Positions 14,560 to 21,962 of a DNA stretch of 22,677 bases are shown here, in pieces. Location: positions 1 through 22,677 of IMG/VR virus record IMGVR_UViG_3300047372_000034. One strand, written 5' to 3'. Made by a program: the position numbers and the translations under genes. The notes under the pieces were generated by a model. That model was not told where the DNA came from. It was given only the letters and a program-made list of their open reading frames with translations, and did no database searches. This stretch comes from a virus. Every line of letters begins with the position of its first letter. Position 1 is the first letter of the stretch.

Positions 14560-16704
14560 ATGAAAATCGAGGCAATGGATGACGTAACAGTTCAAGGCAT
14601 TATACAAAAGGCCGTGGAAGATGCCGTTGATTTTATAGAAGCTGAAATAACTGAGCCAAGATTAAAATCACAGCGTTATTACGATGGCGAAGTTGACATA
14701 GGATACGAAGACGGTCGCTCAAGAGTGGTAGCTACAAAATGCCGTGAAGTGGTAAAAAGTTTAAAACCATCTATCCAACGTGTTTTTCTAAGCACTGAAA
14801 ACGTTGTAGAGTTTGTTCCCAGAATGCCAGAAGACGTTCAGGTTTGTGAGCAAATGACCAAGTTTGCTAATTATAAATTTATGCAAAATAACGGCTATAG
14901 ATTGCTTAACGATGTTTTTCAAGATGCAATGGTTAAGAAAACTGGCATAGCCAAAGTAATGTTTGAAGATATTGCAAAAACTGAAGTACACGAAGCGCAC
15001 AACCTGACAGATGACGAGTTTGCTTATTTAACAGAACCCGACAATGTAACGGTTTTAGAGCATACAAAAAATTCTATAGGAACTTTAGATGAAGAAGGCA
15101 TAGGCACTGAAACAATTATGCACGATGTAAAAATGAGCATCGAAATAACAAACGGTGATATTACTATAACTTCTATACCCCCAGAAGAATTTTTTGTAGA
15201 TAGAAACGCTCGCAGTATTGATGACTTTTTTGTGATTGGCCACAGAACAGATATGACTATTGGCGATTTGCTTGCAATGGATTTTGACCATGAAGAAGTT
15301 CATAACTTGCAAGGCAATATGTCAACGTTTGAAGCTGAAAGCGAGTTTGAACGTAGAAATTACGCTGTTGACGAGGACGATGATGAAAGTGCCGACCCAA
15401 CAAGTAGAAAAGTCGTTGTAACAGAAGCTTACATGAAAATAGATAAAGAAGGCACTGGAAAGCCTTTAATGTATCGTTTTATTCTAGGCGGTTCTAGTTA
15501 CAAAGTTCTTTCGTGTGAATTAGCAGATGAAGTGCCGTTTGCAATATTTGAAGTTGACCCCGAACCTCACGCCTTTTTCGGTAGCAGTTTGGTTGACTTA
15601 GTTATGGACGACCAAGATGCGGCAACTTCCATGCTTCGTGGCGTTTTAGATAACGTTGCGTTGACTAACAATCCTGGTCTCGAAATAGTAGATGGCCAAG
15701 TTTCAGTTGATGATTTGCTTAACAACGAAATAGGAAGAATAGTGCGAGTAAAGCAAGCGGGTTCTATTCGTGAGCAAGTTGTTCCTTTTACGGCGGGTTC
15801 AACCCTTCCCGCCCTACAATATTTTGACCAATTAGTTGACAATAAAACAGGTATAAGCAAAGCCTCACAAGGCTTAAACGCTGATGTGTTGCAATCAGCA
15901 AGTGCAACAGCAATAGCGGCAACAATGCAAGGAGCGGCAGGCCAAGCAGAAGTAATAGCGCGAAATTTAGCAGAAGGCGGTATGCGAAGATTATTTAAAC
16001 TTATAGCGCACTGCATAATAAATAACGCAGATAAAGAAGAAATAATAAGATTAAATAATGAATTTGTTGAAGTAGACCCACGCAGTTGGAACGCTGACGC
16101 TGATATGATTGTAAACGTTGGCATAGGAACAGGTCAGCAAGCCGAAAAATCAGCAGTGTTGCGCGAAACTTTGCAAATGCAAATGTCAGTTTGGCAACAG
16201 TACGGAGCGCAAAATGGCTTAGTAACCATGACAAACGTTCGAAATACTTTGGCTGATTTATTAGGTTCAGTAGGTTTAAGAAACACAGACCGTTACTATT
16301 TACCAGTAACTTTTGAAAAAGAACAAGAGTTAATAATGGCAAAACAAGAAGAAGCGCAAATGCAACAGCAAATGATGCAACAAGGTCAACAGCAAACAGA
16401 CCCGAACCAAGCATTTATGGCAACTGAGCAAATGAAAGCACAGACAAGGGCGCAAGTAGATATGGCCAAATTGCAACTTGACGCGCAGAAAGCGGCTAGT
16501 GATGATAAATTTAGAATGCACGAATTAGCTATGAAAGATGATTTACAGCGTGACGAAATGGTTCAAGACTTGGCGGTTAAGGTTGCGGAAATATTGGGTA
16601 AATATGAAACTGCGGTTGACACAACGGCAATAAAAGCCGAACAAGATAAGGTAAGACCGCATAATGAAGAAATGATGAATGGATTACAAGAAAAGAGCTA
16701 TTAG
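14560..16704 (+). CDS. Portal protein (P22/SU10 type)
   Basis: 714 residues, the size of P22-like portals. AAAGGA precedes ATG. The N-terminus (VQGIIQKAVEDAVDFIEAEITEPR) and SQRYYDGEVD, RSRVVATKCREVVKSLKPSIQRVFLS are typical openings, as is VEFVPRMPED. The wing has ITSIPPEEFFVDRNARSIDD. The stem and crown contain MLRGVLDNVALTNNPGLEI and NKTGISKASQGLNADVLQ, where long helices line the DNA channel. The C-terminus (about 590-714) is a Gln/Lys-rich coiled coil (QMQQQMMQQGQQQ), like the barrel region of P22 portals. Twelve copies form the ring through which terminase packs DNA. Overlaps the next gene by 26 bases. Confidence 0.93.
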   Translation: MKIEAMDDVTVQGIIQKAVEDAVDFIEAEITEPRLKSQRYYDGEVDIGYEDGRSRVVATKCREVVKSLKPSIQRVFLSTENVVEFVPRMPEDVQVCEQMTKFANYKFMQNNGYRLLNDVFQDAMVKKTGIAKVMFEDIAKTEVHEAHNLTDDEFAYLTEPDNVTVLEHTKNSIGTLDEEGIGTETIMHDVKMSIEITNGDITITSIPPEEFFVDRNARSIDDFFVIGHRTDMTIGDLLAMDFDHEEVHNLQGNMSTFEAESEFERRNYAVDEDDDESADPTSRKVVVTEAYMKIDKEGTGKPLMYRFILGGSSYKVLSCELADEVPFAIFEVDPEPHAFFGSSLVDLVMDDQDAATSMLRGVLDNVALTNNPGLEIVDGQVSVDDLLNNEIGRIVRVKQAGSIREQVVPFTAGSTLPALQYFDQLVDNKTGISKASQGLNADVLQSASATAIAATMQGAAGQAEVIARNLAEGGMRRLFKLIAHCIINNADKEEIIRLNNEFVEVDPRSWNADADMIVNVGIGTGQQAEKSAVLRETLQMQMSVWQQYGAQNGLVTMTNVRNTLADLLGSVGLRNTDRYYLPVTFEKEQELIMAKQEEAQMQQQMMQQGQQQTDPNQAFMATEQMKAQTRAQVDMAKLQLDAQKAASDDKFRMHELAMKDDLQRDEMVQDLAVKVAEILGKYETAVDTTAIKAEQDKVRPHNEEMMNGLQEKSY

Positions 16705-16927
16705 AGCCAGAAATTTATTAAATAACGAAGAATTTCAAGGCATTATAAAAGATTTGCGAGAAGACCAATTACGGTTAATCGCGAATACGAGCGCGTCAGA
16801 GGTGGAAAAACGTGAGGATGCTCACGCCATTTATCGGGCGTTAAATGAAATTGAGTTTTTATTAAGGGCTGATGTAGATGCTGAAAAACTCATAGAACGA
16901 AAGGCAAGGGACGCTCATGAGCACTGA
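16679..16927 (+). CDS. Small helical protein between portal and scaffold (82 aa), unknown
   Basis: The gene overlaps the portal end by 26 bases and the scaffold start by 11. The 82 residues are highly charged and almost wholly helical: RARNLLNNEEFQGIIKDLRE, then a central Ser/Glu turn, HAIYRALNEIEFLLRADVD and a basic end. Two amphipathic helices suggest a dimer or a coiled coil. Proteins of this form occur at this place in several marine podoviruses as I recall, without assigned function. A role in head assembly is the natural guess from position. ATG at 16679 is the first start in frame. Confidence 0.78.
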   Translation: MDYKKRAIRARNLLNNEEFQGIIKDLREDQLRLIANTSASEVEKREDAHAIYRALNEIEFLLRADVDAEKLIERKARDAHEH

Positions 16928-17918
16928 ACCTAACAGTGGCAGTATTAACGATATTGCGAATTTAATATCTGAACCGCCACAAAAATTAGAAGATAATCTA
17001 AACGAAGTTACTGAAGCTGTTATTGAGGAACCTCAGGACACTGAGACTAAAGAAACGGTTGAAGTAGCCGAAAGTGAAGATGTCGCTGACCACGAAAGCG
17101 ATGATTTAGAAGAAATCGTGGATGAGGATGGGCTAGATGAGGATACAGCCGTTCCCTTTGAACTTTCTGATGATATGGAGCTTGAGTATAAAAGCGATGG
17201 CGAAATTAAGAAGGCAACCATTGGGGAGCTAAAGCGAAGTGCCGCAGGACAAGACTACATCCAAAAGGGTATGGAAGATAATGCAAAAGTTAAAAAACAA
17301 CTTGAGCAAACTACCCAAGAATTGCAGGAAGACCGTCAAAAACTTACTGCAATATTACAAGCGTACGAAAATGGCGACGCTCCAAGACCACCAATAAAAC
17401 CAACCAAGGAGCTACAAGATAGTGACCCTATAGGTTATTTGGAGGCTATGGAGCAGTATCGGCAAGACGTTGAGCAATTTGGTAAGTTTAAGGCAGAAGC
17501 CGAAGAACAAGCTAAAGCTAATGAACGTATAATGTACGAACAAGACCAACGATATGCGGCAGAACAAGCTGAAATATTGAAAAAGGAAATGCCAGAGTTA
17601 AATGACCCCGAAAAAAGTAAAAAACTTTTGGAGGATATTCAAACTGTAGCTGTTGATTATTATCAAGTTCCTGTTGAAATATTAGGTAATCTGAAACATA
17701 CTTGGGAATTTAAAATTGTTCGTGATGCTGTAGCCTACCGCAAACTACAAACTTCTAAAACTAAGGTTGTAGAAAAAACCAAAGGCGCAAGGCCAATGGT
17801 AAAAGCGGGAGCAAAAAGAACTGCTAGTGGTACAAAAGTGATAAAGCAGAAAGAAGCGCGGTCTAGAATGCAAAAATCTGGGTCACTAGACGATGTGACT
17901 AATTATCTCTTGTCTTAA
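16917..17918 (+). CDS. Capsid scaffolding protein
   Basis: 333 residues with the classic scaffold layout. An acidic disordered N-terminus (about 30-90) is rich in Glu/Asp. A helical, Gln/Glu-rich centre (about 110-240) is typed by QLEQTTQELQEDRQKL and KAEAEEQAKANE. A basic C-terminus (about 285-333) has KTKVVEKTKGARPMVKAG and ends DDVTNYLLS. In P22 a basic C-terminal helix-turn-helix binds the coat protein and templates procapsid assembly; I infer the same here. The position directly before the major capsid gene, 15 bases away, supports it. No protease domain is seen, so scaffold release rather than cleavage is likely. Confidence 0.87.
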   Translation: MSTEPNSGSINDIANLISEPPQKLEDNLNEVTEAVIEEPQDTETKETVEVAESEDVADHESDDLEEIVDEDGLDEDTAVPFELSDDMELEYKSDGEIKKATIGELKRSAAGQDYIQKGMEDNAKVKKQLEQTTQELQEDRQKLTAILQAYENGDAPRPPIKPTKELQDSDPIGYLEAMEQYRQDVEQFGKFKAEAEEQAKANERIMYEQDQRYAAEQAEILKKEMPELNDPEKSKKLLEDIQTVAVDYYQVPVEILGNLKHTWEFKIVRDAVAYRKLQTSKTKVVEKTKGARPMVKAGAKRTASGTKVIKQKEARSRMQKSGSLDDVTNYLLS

Positions 17919-17933
17919 AGAAAGGACTATATC

Positions 17934-18926
17934 ATGGCCGTGACGGCAAATACCAACGAAACATACGATGTTTCTACAATTAGGGAAGACCTATCCGAAG
18001 CGATGGCTTCCATCACCCCAACAGAGACTTTACTTATGTCCTCTATTGGAACACGCAACGTTGACAACACTTACTTTGAGTGGAGTGAAGTCGACCTAGC
18101 CGCAACTGGAGCGAACCGCCAAATCGAGGGTGACGTTGGACTATCCAATACTGCCCCGACTAACGCTGTTCGAAAGGGTTCCTACACTCAAATCAGTGCT
18201 AAAGTCGTGGAGGTCTCCTCAACGAACCAAGCAGTGAACGGAACGGCGAATGCTCAGACTGTCGCAAAACAAGTAGCTTATAAATTAAGCGAGTTAAAAC
18301 GCGATATGGAGGCCATGCTCTTGGCGAATGTACCTTCAGCGGTAGGAGCGTCTGGTACTGCTAGACAGACTGCGGGTTTGCCTGCTTACCTAACTACTAA
18401 CGTTTCTCGTGGTTCTGGTGGTGCTAACGGCACAACATCAGGTTCAGGCGAAAGCGGTTCTGTAAATGCGGCGGCAACGGACGGAACATTGCGTCCGATT
18501 ACTGAAGCACTTCTAAAAACTGTTATTGCTAGTTGTTGGAACTCTGGTGCTACACCAAAAATTGTTATGTGTGGTTCAGCGCAAAAGCAAAAAATTTCAA
18601 CCTTTACTGGCAACGCTACACGCTACAAAGAAGCGGAAGACAGCAAGCTAAATGCGGCTATTGATGTCTATATTTCTGACTTTGGAGAAGTGCAAATCGT
18701 GCCAAATCGCCATATGCGAGTTCGAACAGTGTCAAGTGTAGATTATACACCTGACGTTCTTGTTCTAGACCCATCATATGCTGAGGTTGCTTACTTGCAA
18801 ACTGCAAAGCAAGAACCACTTGCGAAAACTGGTTTGTCTGAGCGTAGACTAATTTCTTGTGAGTATGGCTTACAAGTTACTTCGCAAAAGGCACACGGTA
18901 TTGTAGCGGACATTAACGCATCATAA
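17934..18926 (+). CDS. Major capsid protein, SU10-like
   Basis: 330 residues, with AAAGGAC ahead of ATG. The sequence reads as the SU10-type major capsid family (DUF5309): DVSTIREDLSEAMASITPTE, then LLMSSIGTRNVDNTYFEWSEVDL, KRDMEAMLLAN and the C-terminal VLVLDPSYAEVAYLQTAKQE. It should form the HK97-like shell. Residues about 155-180 are a Ser/Gly/Thr-rich insert (GGANGTTSGSGESGS) that may be a surface loop. The gene has more GC-rich, codon-biased stretches than its neighbours, as expected of a strongly expressed gene. It follows the scaffold and is followed by a hairpin at 18932. Confidence 0.95.
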   Translation: MAVTANTNETYDVSTIREDLSEAMASITPTETLLMSSIGTRNVDNTYFEWSEVDLAATGANRQIEGDVGLSNTAPTNAVRKGSYTQISAKVVEVSSTNQAVNGTANAQTVAKQVAYKLSELKRDMEAMLLANVPSAVGASGTARQTAGLPAYLTTNVSRGSGGANGTTSGSGESGSVNAAATDGTLRPITEALLKTVIASCWNSGATPKIVMCGSAQKQKISTFTGNATRYKEAEDSKLNAAIDVYISDFGEVQIVPNRHMRVRTVSSVDYTPDVLVLDPSYAEVAYLQTAKQEPLAKTGLSERRLISCEYGLQVTSQKAHGIVADINAS

Positions 18927-18931
18927 GAATA

Positions 18932-18953
18932 GGTGGGGCAGAAATGCCCCATC
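18932..18953 (+). other. Hairpin with GAAA tetraloop after the major capsid gene
   Basis: Nine-base-pair stem GGTGGGGCA / TGCCCCATC (one G-U pair) around a GAAA loop, six bases after the capsid stop. No T-run follows; instead the ribosome binding site of the next gene (GGAGG at 18959-18963) begins within six bases. It is therefore not a textbook terminator. It may protect or mark the 3' end of the capsid mRNA, attenuate readthrough, or tune translation of the next gene. Confidence 0.75.
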
Positions 18954-18968
18954 ACTACGGAGGACATT

Positions 18969-19226
18969 ATGAAAGTTAAAATTACAACTGACAGGCGACC
19001 TTTTGTGAACGGTGTTGCTACTAATAAAGGCGAAGAAATAGAAGTTGATTCTGAAGAAGGTGCTATTTTATTGCAAGCAGGATTTGCATTAGAGTTAGGA
19101 GCTACTAAGCCAAAACGAGCAAGAACGGCAACTGGCAAATTAAAAGCAGATGACCCTTCAACTCCAGATGTGAATGAGGCTTGGGAAGGCGGCAAAGCTC
19201 CCAAAAAAAAGAAAGGTAAAAAATAA
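18969..19226 (+). CDS. Small protein after the capsid gene (85 aa), unknown
   Basis: ATG at 18969 is chosen because GGAGG is five bases upstream; a longer frame to 18933 would run through the hairpin. The first 50 residues look like a small beta-barrel: KVKITTDRRPFVNGVATNKG, then EEIEVDSEEGAILLQAGFA. This fits short decoration or head-completion proteins, but I cannot name a family. The second half is basic and low complexity and ends PKKKKGKK. It overlaps the next small ORF as TAATG. Confidence 0.78.
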   Translation: MKVKITTDRRPFVNGVATNKGEEIEVDSEEGAILLQAGFALELGATKPKRARTATGKLKADDPSTPDVNEAWEGGKAPKKKKGKK

Positions 19227-19378
19227 TGACTATTGGAAACATACCTAAAGAAGAATATCTAGAAATGCTGAAAAAAATGTTAAAGATGCAAACTGGCGGT
19301 GCGGCGGCATTAGCTATAAAAAAAGAAATGGAATCACTGGGATATAAAGGAAAATTTAACTGGGATAAAGAAAAATGA
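19226..19378 (+). CDS. Small protein (50 aa), unknown
   Basis: The gene is too short for a usual size cutoff. ATG at 19226 overlaps the previous stop as TAATG, and its TGA overlaps the next start as ATGA. The product (MTIGNIPKEEYLEMLKKMLK...) is a charged helix, a short Gly/Ala turn, and a second helix that ends YKGKFNWDKEK. Without this ORF a gap of about 150 bases would break an otherwise gapless operon. No signal peptide. Function unknown. Confidence 0.72.
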   Translation: MTIGNIPKEEYLEMLKKMLKMQTGGAAALAIKKEMESLGYKGKFNWDKEK

Positions 19379-19650
19379 GCGTACAAACAAAATATTTTGA
19401 CGAAGACGGTAAAATTGTAATTAACCGCAGTCAGGATATTCAGCGCATTTTAGATTTTAATAAAGAGCGCAACATAGATGGCCACAACCGTAAATCTGAT
19501 ATGCGGCTTGCAGGGTCTATTCCATTTGTAGTTATAGAAATGTGGATGAAAGAATGTGGCGCAAAATTAGGTAGTCCAGAGCTAAATGAGTACATTAAGA
19601 AAAAATTAATGTCGGGTGAATTTAGCAAGTTGGTAGCTAATGGGTATTAA
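19375..19650 (+). CDS. Small phage protein after the capsid genes (91 aa), unknown
   Basis: 91 residues. The N-terminal 50 are polar (VQTKYFDEDGKIVINRSQ). The C-terminal part RLAGSIPFVVIEMWMKECG, then PELNEYIKKKLMSGEFSKLV, follows a pattern I recall downstream of the major capsid gene in other podoviruses (SIPxVVxExWxxE...LxxKLNDPE), where it has no proven role. This makes a conserved head-related protein likely. It joins the previous gene as ATGA and the next ATG follows its stop directly. Confidence 0.82.
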   Translation: MSVQTKYFDEDGKIVINRSQDIQRILDFNKERNIDGHNRKSDMRLAGSIPFVVIEMWMKECGAKLGSPELNEYIKKKLMSGEFSKLVANGY

Positions 19651-20067
19651 ATGGATTTGCCCAAGGTAAATATTGCTGTTGCCGCTTCTGCGGTGGTCGC
19701 AATAGTCTCCACAGTCGGAGGAGGCATTTGGTATGCTTCTTCGCAAGCATCAGTTATAGAAAGCCTGACACAACAAGTCGAAACTCTCACAATAGAAAAT
19801 AACGCAACTGACCGAACAAATTTAATTCGTGATGTAGAACATAACACAGAACAAATAGAAGAAATTATAGATTACATTATAGAAGTCGAAGAAGAAGGCG
19901 GCGAAACTATAGATGAAATTTATCAAGAGTTCGAAGATGTTTACGAAACGCAAGAAGGCTTCTTGCTTCAGTTTAATCAAATAATACAATTACAAGCTAG
20001 AGTAAAATCCCTAGAATCTACACTAGACTTTTTAGTAAAACGCCCATCACTTTCTGACGGTAGATAA
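19651..20067 (+). CDS. Membrane-anchored coiled-coil protein, inner-membrane spanin candidate (138 aa)
   Basis: Residues about 8-30 (VAASAVVAIVSTVGGGIWYA) form one membrane segment with a short N-terminus. The remaining 108 residues would lie in the periplasm as a helical, strongly acidic coil (EQIEEIIDYIIEVEEEGG, then FNQIIQLQARVKSLESTLDFLV). This topology resembles inner-membrane spanins, which connect to an outer-membrane lipoprotein in the last lysis step. No lipobox protein that could be the partner is visible in the window, so the call is tentative; a virion membrane protein is an alternative. Confidence 0.6.
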   Translation: MDLPKVNIAVAASAVVAIVSTVGGGIWYASSQASVIESLTQQVETLTIENNATDRTNLIRDVEHNTEQIEEIIDYIIEVEEEGGETIDEIYQEFEDVYETQEGFLLQFNQIIQLQARVKSLESTLDFLVKRPSLSDGR

Positions 20068-20068
20068 A

Positions 20069-20524
20069 ATGGACCCGATAACAATTCTCGCAGGCATAAA
20101 AACAGGTCTTGCGGCAGGAAAATCCGTTGCAGGGCTAAGTAAACAAATCGGGCAATTTTTCGATGCAACCGATAATGCAAAAAAGCAACTACAGAAAAAA
20201 GGTGTTTCAAGTAAAAGTGTGAACGCTATAGCGATGGAACGATTTCAGAAACTCAGGCAAGCGGCTGAAGCTGAAGAAGAACTGAAAAAATTTATCTGTG
20301 AATCGCTTGGACCTTCTCACTGGAATACTTTGTTGAAAATGCGTAGGGAAGTATTAGCCGAAAAACGCGAAGCAGAGGCTAGGGCGAGGCGTGAGGCACA
20401 GGAAAGGGCAGACTTGGCACTTACTGCGGTTTCTATTGTTTTGCTTCTCACGGCGGCTCTGGTCGGCTCTACGGCCTATTTGCATCATATGGGTTGGCTC
20501 GATGTTCGGGATTATTTGCCGTGA
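20069..20524 (+). CDS. Widespread-type phage protein with C-terminal membrane anchor (151 aa)
   Basis: The N-terminus (MDPITILAGIKTGLAAGKSV, then SKQIGQFFDATDNAKKQL) matches a protein form I recall across marine phages, where it is often annotated as structural or hypothetical. Residues 55-115 form a highly charged helix (EAEARARREAQERA). A single membrane segment at about 115-137 (LALTAVSIVLLLTAALVG) lies near the end. The topology is cytoplasmic with a C-terminal anchor. It sits between a spanin-like gene and the holin-side genes, so a link to lysis or the envelope is possible. Function is unknown. Confidence 0.78.
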   Translation: MDPITILAGIKTGLAAGKSVAGLSKQIGQFFDATDNAKKQLQKKGVSSKSVNAIAMERFQKLRQAAEAEEELKKFICESLGPSHWNTLLKMRREVLAEKREAEARARREAQERADLALTAVSIVLLLTAALVGSTAYLHHMGWLDVRDYLP

Positions 20525-20691
20525 TTTATGTTTTAGTATTCTTGCATTTTATAAATACTGATAATTTAAAATTTTATCAAATAGCTACATTTTCGGATAA
20601 ACAAGAATGTCTAAGCCAAGCGGAGAAAGCAAAAATTCTAGTAACTCACAACTCCATGAAAGTTTCGTGCTTGGAGATTACGACCCAATAG
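20521..20691 (+). CDS. Small exported-type protein (56 aa), unknown
   Basis: GTG at 20521 overlaps the preceding TGA; a longer reading to 20494 would run into the previous gene. The N-terminus (MIYVLVFLHFINTDNL) has a short hydrophobic core that could be an uncleaved signal or small membrane anchor. The remainder has two Cys (residues 30 and 50), which could pair in the periplasm. I recall short phage proteins of this form near holins. The last 85 bases also code in another frame (gene at 20607), so one of the two may be unused. Confidence 0.55.
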   Translation: MIYVLVFLHFINTDNLKFYQIATFSDKQECLSQAEKAKILVTHNSMKVSCLEITTQ

Positions 20692-20807
20692 TAATAGAAC
20701 ATGGCAAAAAATGGGCGGCATACGATAAAAATGGACGTTTAATAATTTTAGGATATAATAGGCGCATATGTCAGGAGTACGCAAATGACAGAGTTCGACA
20801 AGCTTGA
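20607..20807 (+). CDS. Small protein (66 aa), overlapping reading frames, unknown
   Basis: This ORF overlaps the exported-type gene for 85 bases in another frame and the EF-hand gene start by 23 bases. Its first 20 residues are Ser/Asn-rich. The rest (DYDPIVIEHGKKWAAYDKNG, then RLIILGYNRRICQEYAND) looks like a folded small domain and covers 94 bases otherwise unused. The upstream AACAAG is a weak ribosome binding site. A later, internal start without the overlap cannot be excluded. No family recognised. Confidence 0.55.
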   Translation: MSKPSGESKNSSNSQLHESFVLGDYDPIVIEHGKKWAAYDKNGRLIILGYNRRICQEYANDRVRQA

Positions 20808-21099
20808 TAAGGATAAGAACGGCAACCTTAGTAAGAAAGAGTTTCAACAACTCGAAATAGAAGACCGTAGATTAAAAATAGCTGATGCAGACGAGAAAAG
20901 AAACACGGAGCGATTGCTCGTTAAAGCGTGTTGCGCGGGAATGTTGTTATACCCTTTTATTATTTTATTAGCATCTGTTCTTGGCTTTGAGGTGGCGGCA
21001 AGTCTTATAACAGATATTGCAAGCGTTTATGTTGTGGCGGCTAGTGGAGTCGTTGTCGGTTATTTTGGGTTTAATAGCATAAGGGATAAAAACGCATGA
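20785..21099 (+). CDS. EF-hand membrane protein, holin-cassette member (104 aa)
   Basis: CAGGAG lies seven bases before ATG. Residues 8-19 are a canonical EF-hand loop, DKDKNGNLSKKE, with Asp1, Asp3, Asn5, Gly6, Asn7, Leu8, Ser9 and Glu12 at the standard positions; flanking residues 1-7 and 20-32 could be the helices. Two membrane segments follow at about 45-67 and 76-97. I recall similar short proteins in marine phages near lysis genes. It overlaps the holin gene as ATGA. A role as a second holin or a calcium-responsive regulator of lysis is inference; a single EF-hand might need dimerisation to bind calcium. Confidence 0.83.
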   Translation: MTEFDKLDKDKNGNLSKKEFQQLEIEDRRLKIADADEKRNTERLLVKACCAGMLLYPFIILLASVLGFEVAASLITDIASVYVVAASGVVVGYFGFNSIRDKNA

Positions 21100-21473
21100 T
21101 TGACAAGTTAATAGGTCCAGTTAGCGGCATTCTTGACAAGGTAATTCCTGACAAAGACCAAGCGGCAAAATTGGCTCACGAAGTTGCCACAATGGCAGAC
21201 CGCCACAGTCAGGAGCTTGCATTAGCACAGCTAGAAATATTGAAAGCTGACGCGAAGGGCAACTGGTTCCAATCGTCTTGGAGGCCACTTATTGGATGGC
21301 TCGGAGGAATCGGCCTCGGTGTAAATTACATAGTAAGCCCAATTTGTGCGGGTTTTGGTGTAATTATTCCTCAAGCAGATATGTCAGTAATGATGCCCCT
21401 TTTATTGGGAATGTTAGGAATGGCAGGCGCAAGAAGTTTCGATAAACTAAACAAAACGGATACAAAAAAATGA
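21096..21473 (+). CDS. Holin, 3TM gene-transfer-agent type (GTA_holin_3TM-like)
   Basis: 125 residues, the usual family length. The N-terminal amphipathic half (LIGPVSGILDKVIPDKDQAAK, then HSQELALAQLEILKADAKG) leads to WFQSSWRPLIGWLGGIGLGV, the signature of the 3TM holin family first named for gene transfer agents of alphaproteobacteria. Hydrophobic segments lie at about 64-92 and 97-114. It would form holes in the inner membrane that release or activate the endolysin. Its ATG overlaps the EF-hand stop and its TGA overlaps the endolysin start, so the lysis genes are coupled. Confidence 0.9.
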   Translation: MIDKLIGPVSGILDKVIPDKDQAAKLAHEVATMADRHSQELALAQLEILKADAKGNWFQSSWRPLIGWLGGIGLGVNYIVSPICAGFGVIIPQADMSVMMPLLLGMLGMAGARSFDKLNKTDTKK

Positions 21474-21937
21474 GTTTTAAATTATCAAGTAGGTCTTTGG
21501 GTAAGCTAGAGGGTGTTCACCCTGATATGGTTGCTACAGTAAAAAAGGCCATAGAACGAACTAAAATTGACTTCGGCGTGACGTATGGCGTTCGAAGTGT
21601 CGAAGAACAACAACGGCTTTTCGATATGGGTAGAAGCCAAACAATGAAATCAAAACACTTAATGCAAGATAGCGGTTTTTCACACGCTGTCGATTTGGTG
21701 GCATATGATGGGTCGGAAGTTGTTTGGGAAATAAATGTATATGATGACATAGCTGATGCAATGGCTAGTGCGGCCAAGGAAGTAGGTTGTCGGCTTAGAT
21801 GGGGCGCGGCATGGCATATAGACGATATAGGCGACTTTGAAGGCACTATGGAAGATGCTATGAATGAGTATGTAGACCTTAGAAGGTCACAAGGGCGCAG
21901 GCCGTTTATAGATGGTCCACATTTCGAATTAAGGTAA
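21470..21937 (+). CDS. Endolysin, M15 family peptidase (L-Ala-D-Glu/D-Ala type)
   Basis: 155 residues, a single-domain endolysin length. Features are VTYGVRSVEEQQRLFDMGRSQ, then SKH at residues 61-63, HAVDLVA with Asp75, a Trp-rich WGAAWHIDD and DGPHFEL with His151. His63, Asp75 and His151 are the likely zinc ligands of an M15 peptidase that cuts the peptide cross-bridges of peptidoglycan; the His-Asp spacing is longer than the usual SxHxxGxAxD, so His72 is an alternative. No signal peptide, so release depends on the upstream holin. Followed directly by a strong terminator. Confidence 0.92.
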   Translation: MSFKLSSRSLGKLEGVHPDMVATVKKAIERTKIDFGVTYGVRSVEEQQRLFDMGRSQTMKSKHLMQDSGFSHAVDLVAYDGSEVVWEINVYDDIADAMASAAKEVGCRLRWGAAWHIDDIGDFEGTMEDAMNEYVDLRRSQGRRPFIDGPHFELR

Positions 21938-21962
21938 GGGGGCTAACTGCCCCCCCCTTTTT
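21938..21962 (+). terminator. Rho-independent terminator closing the late operon
   Basis: GGGGGC / GCCCCC stem around TAACT, directly after the endolysin stop, then CCC and TTTTT. It overlaps the stop codon of the convergent minus-strand gene by two bases. Read from the other side the hairpin is followed only by a weak T-rich stretch, so termination in that direction is less certain. Confidence 0.9.

Noticed and set aside
15567-16124. 185-residue minus-strand ORF over the portal
   Set aside because: Shadow of the portal gene, whose sense sequence has clear family motifs.
18933-18968. Longer start of the 85-residue gene
   Set aside because: It would translate through the hairpin from a non-ATG codon; ATG 18969 has GGAGG at ideal spacing.
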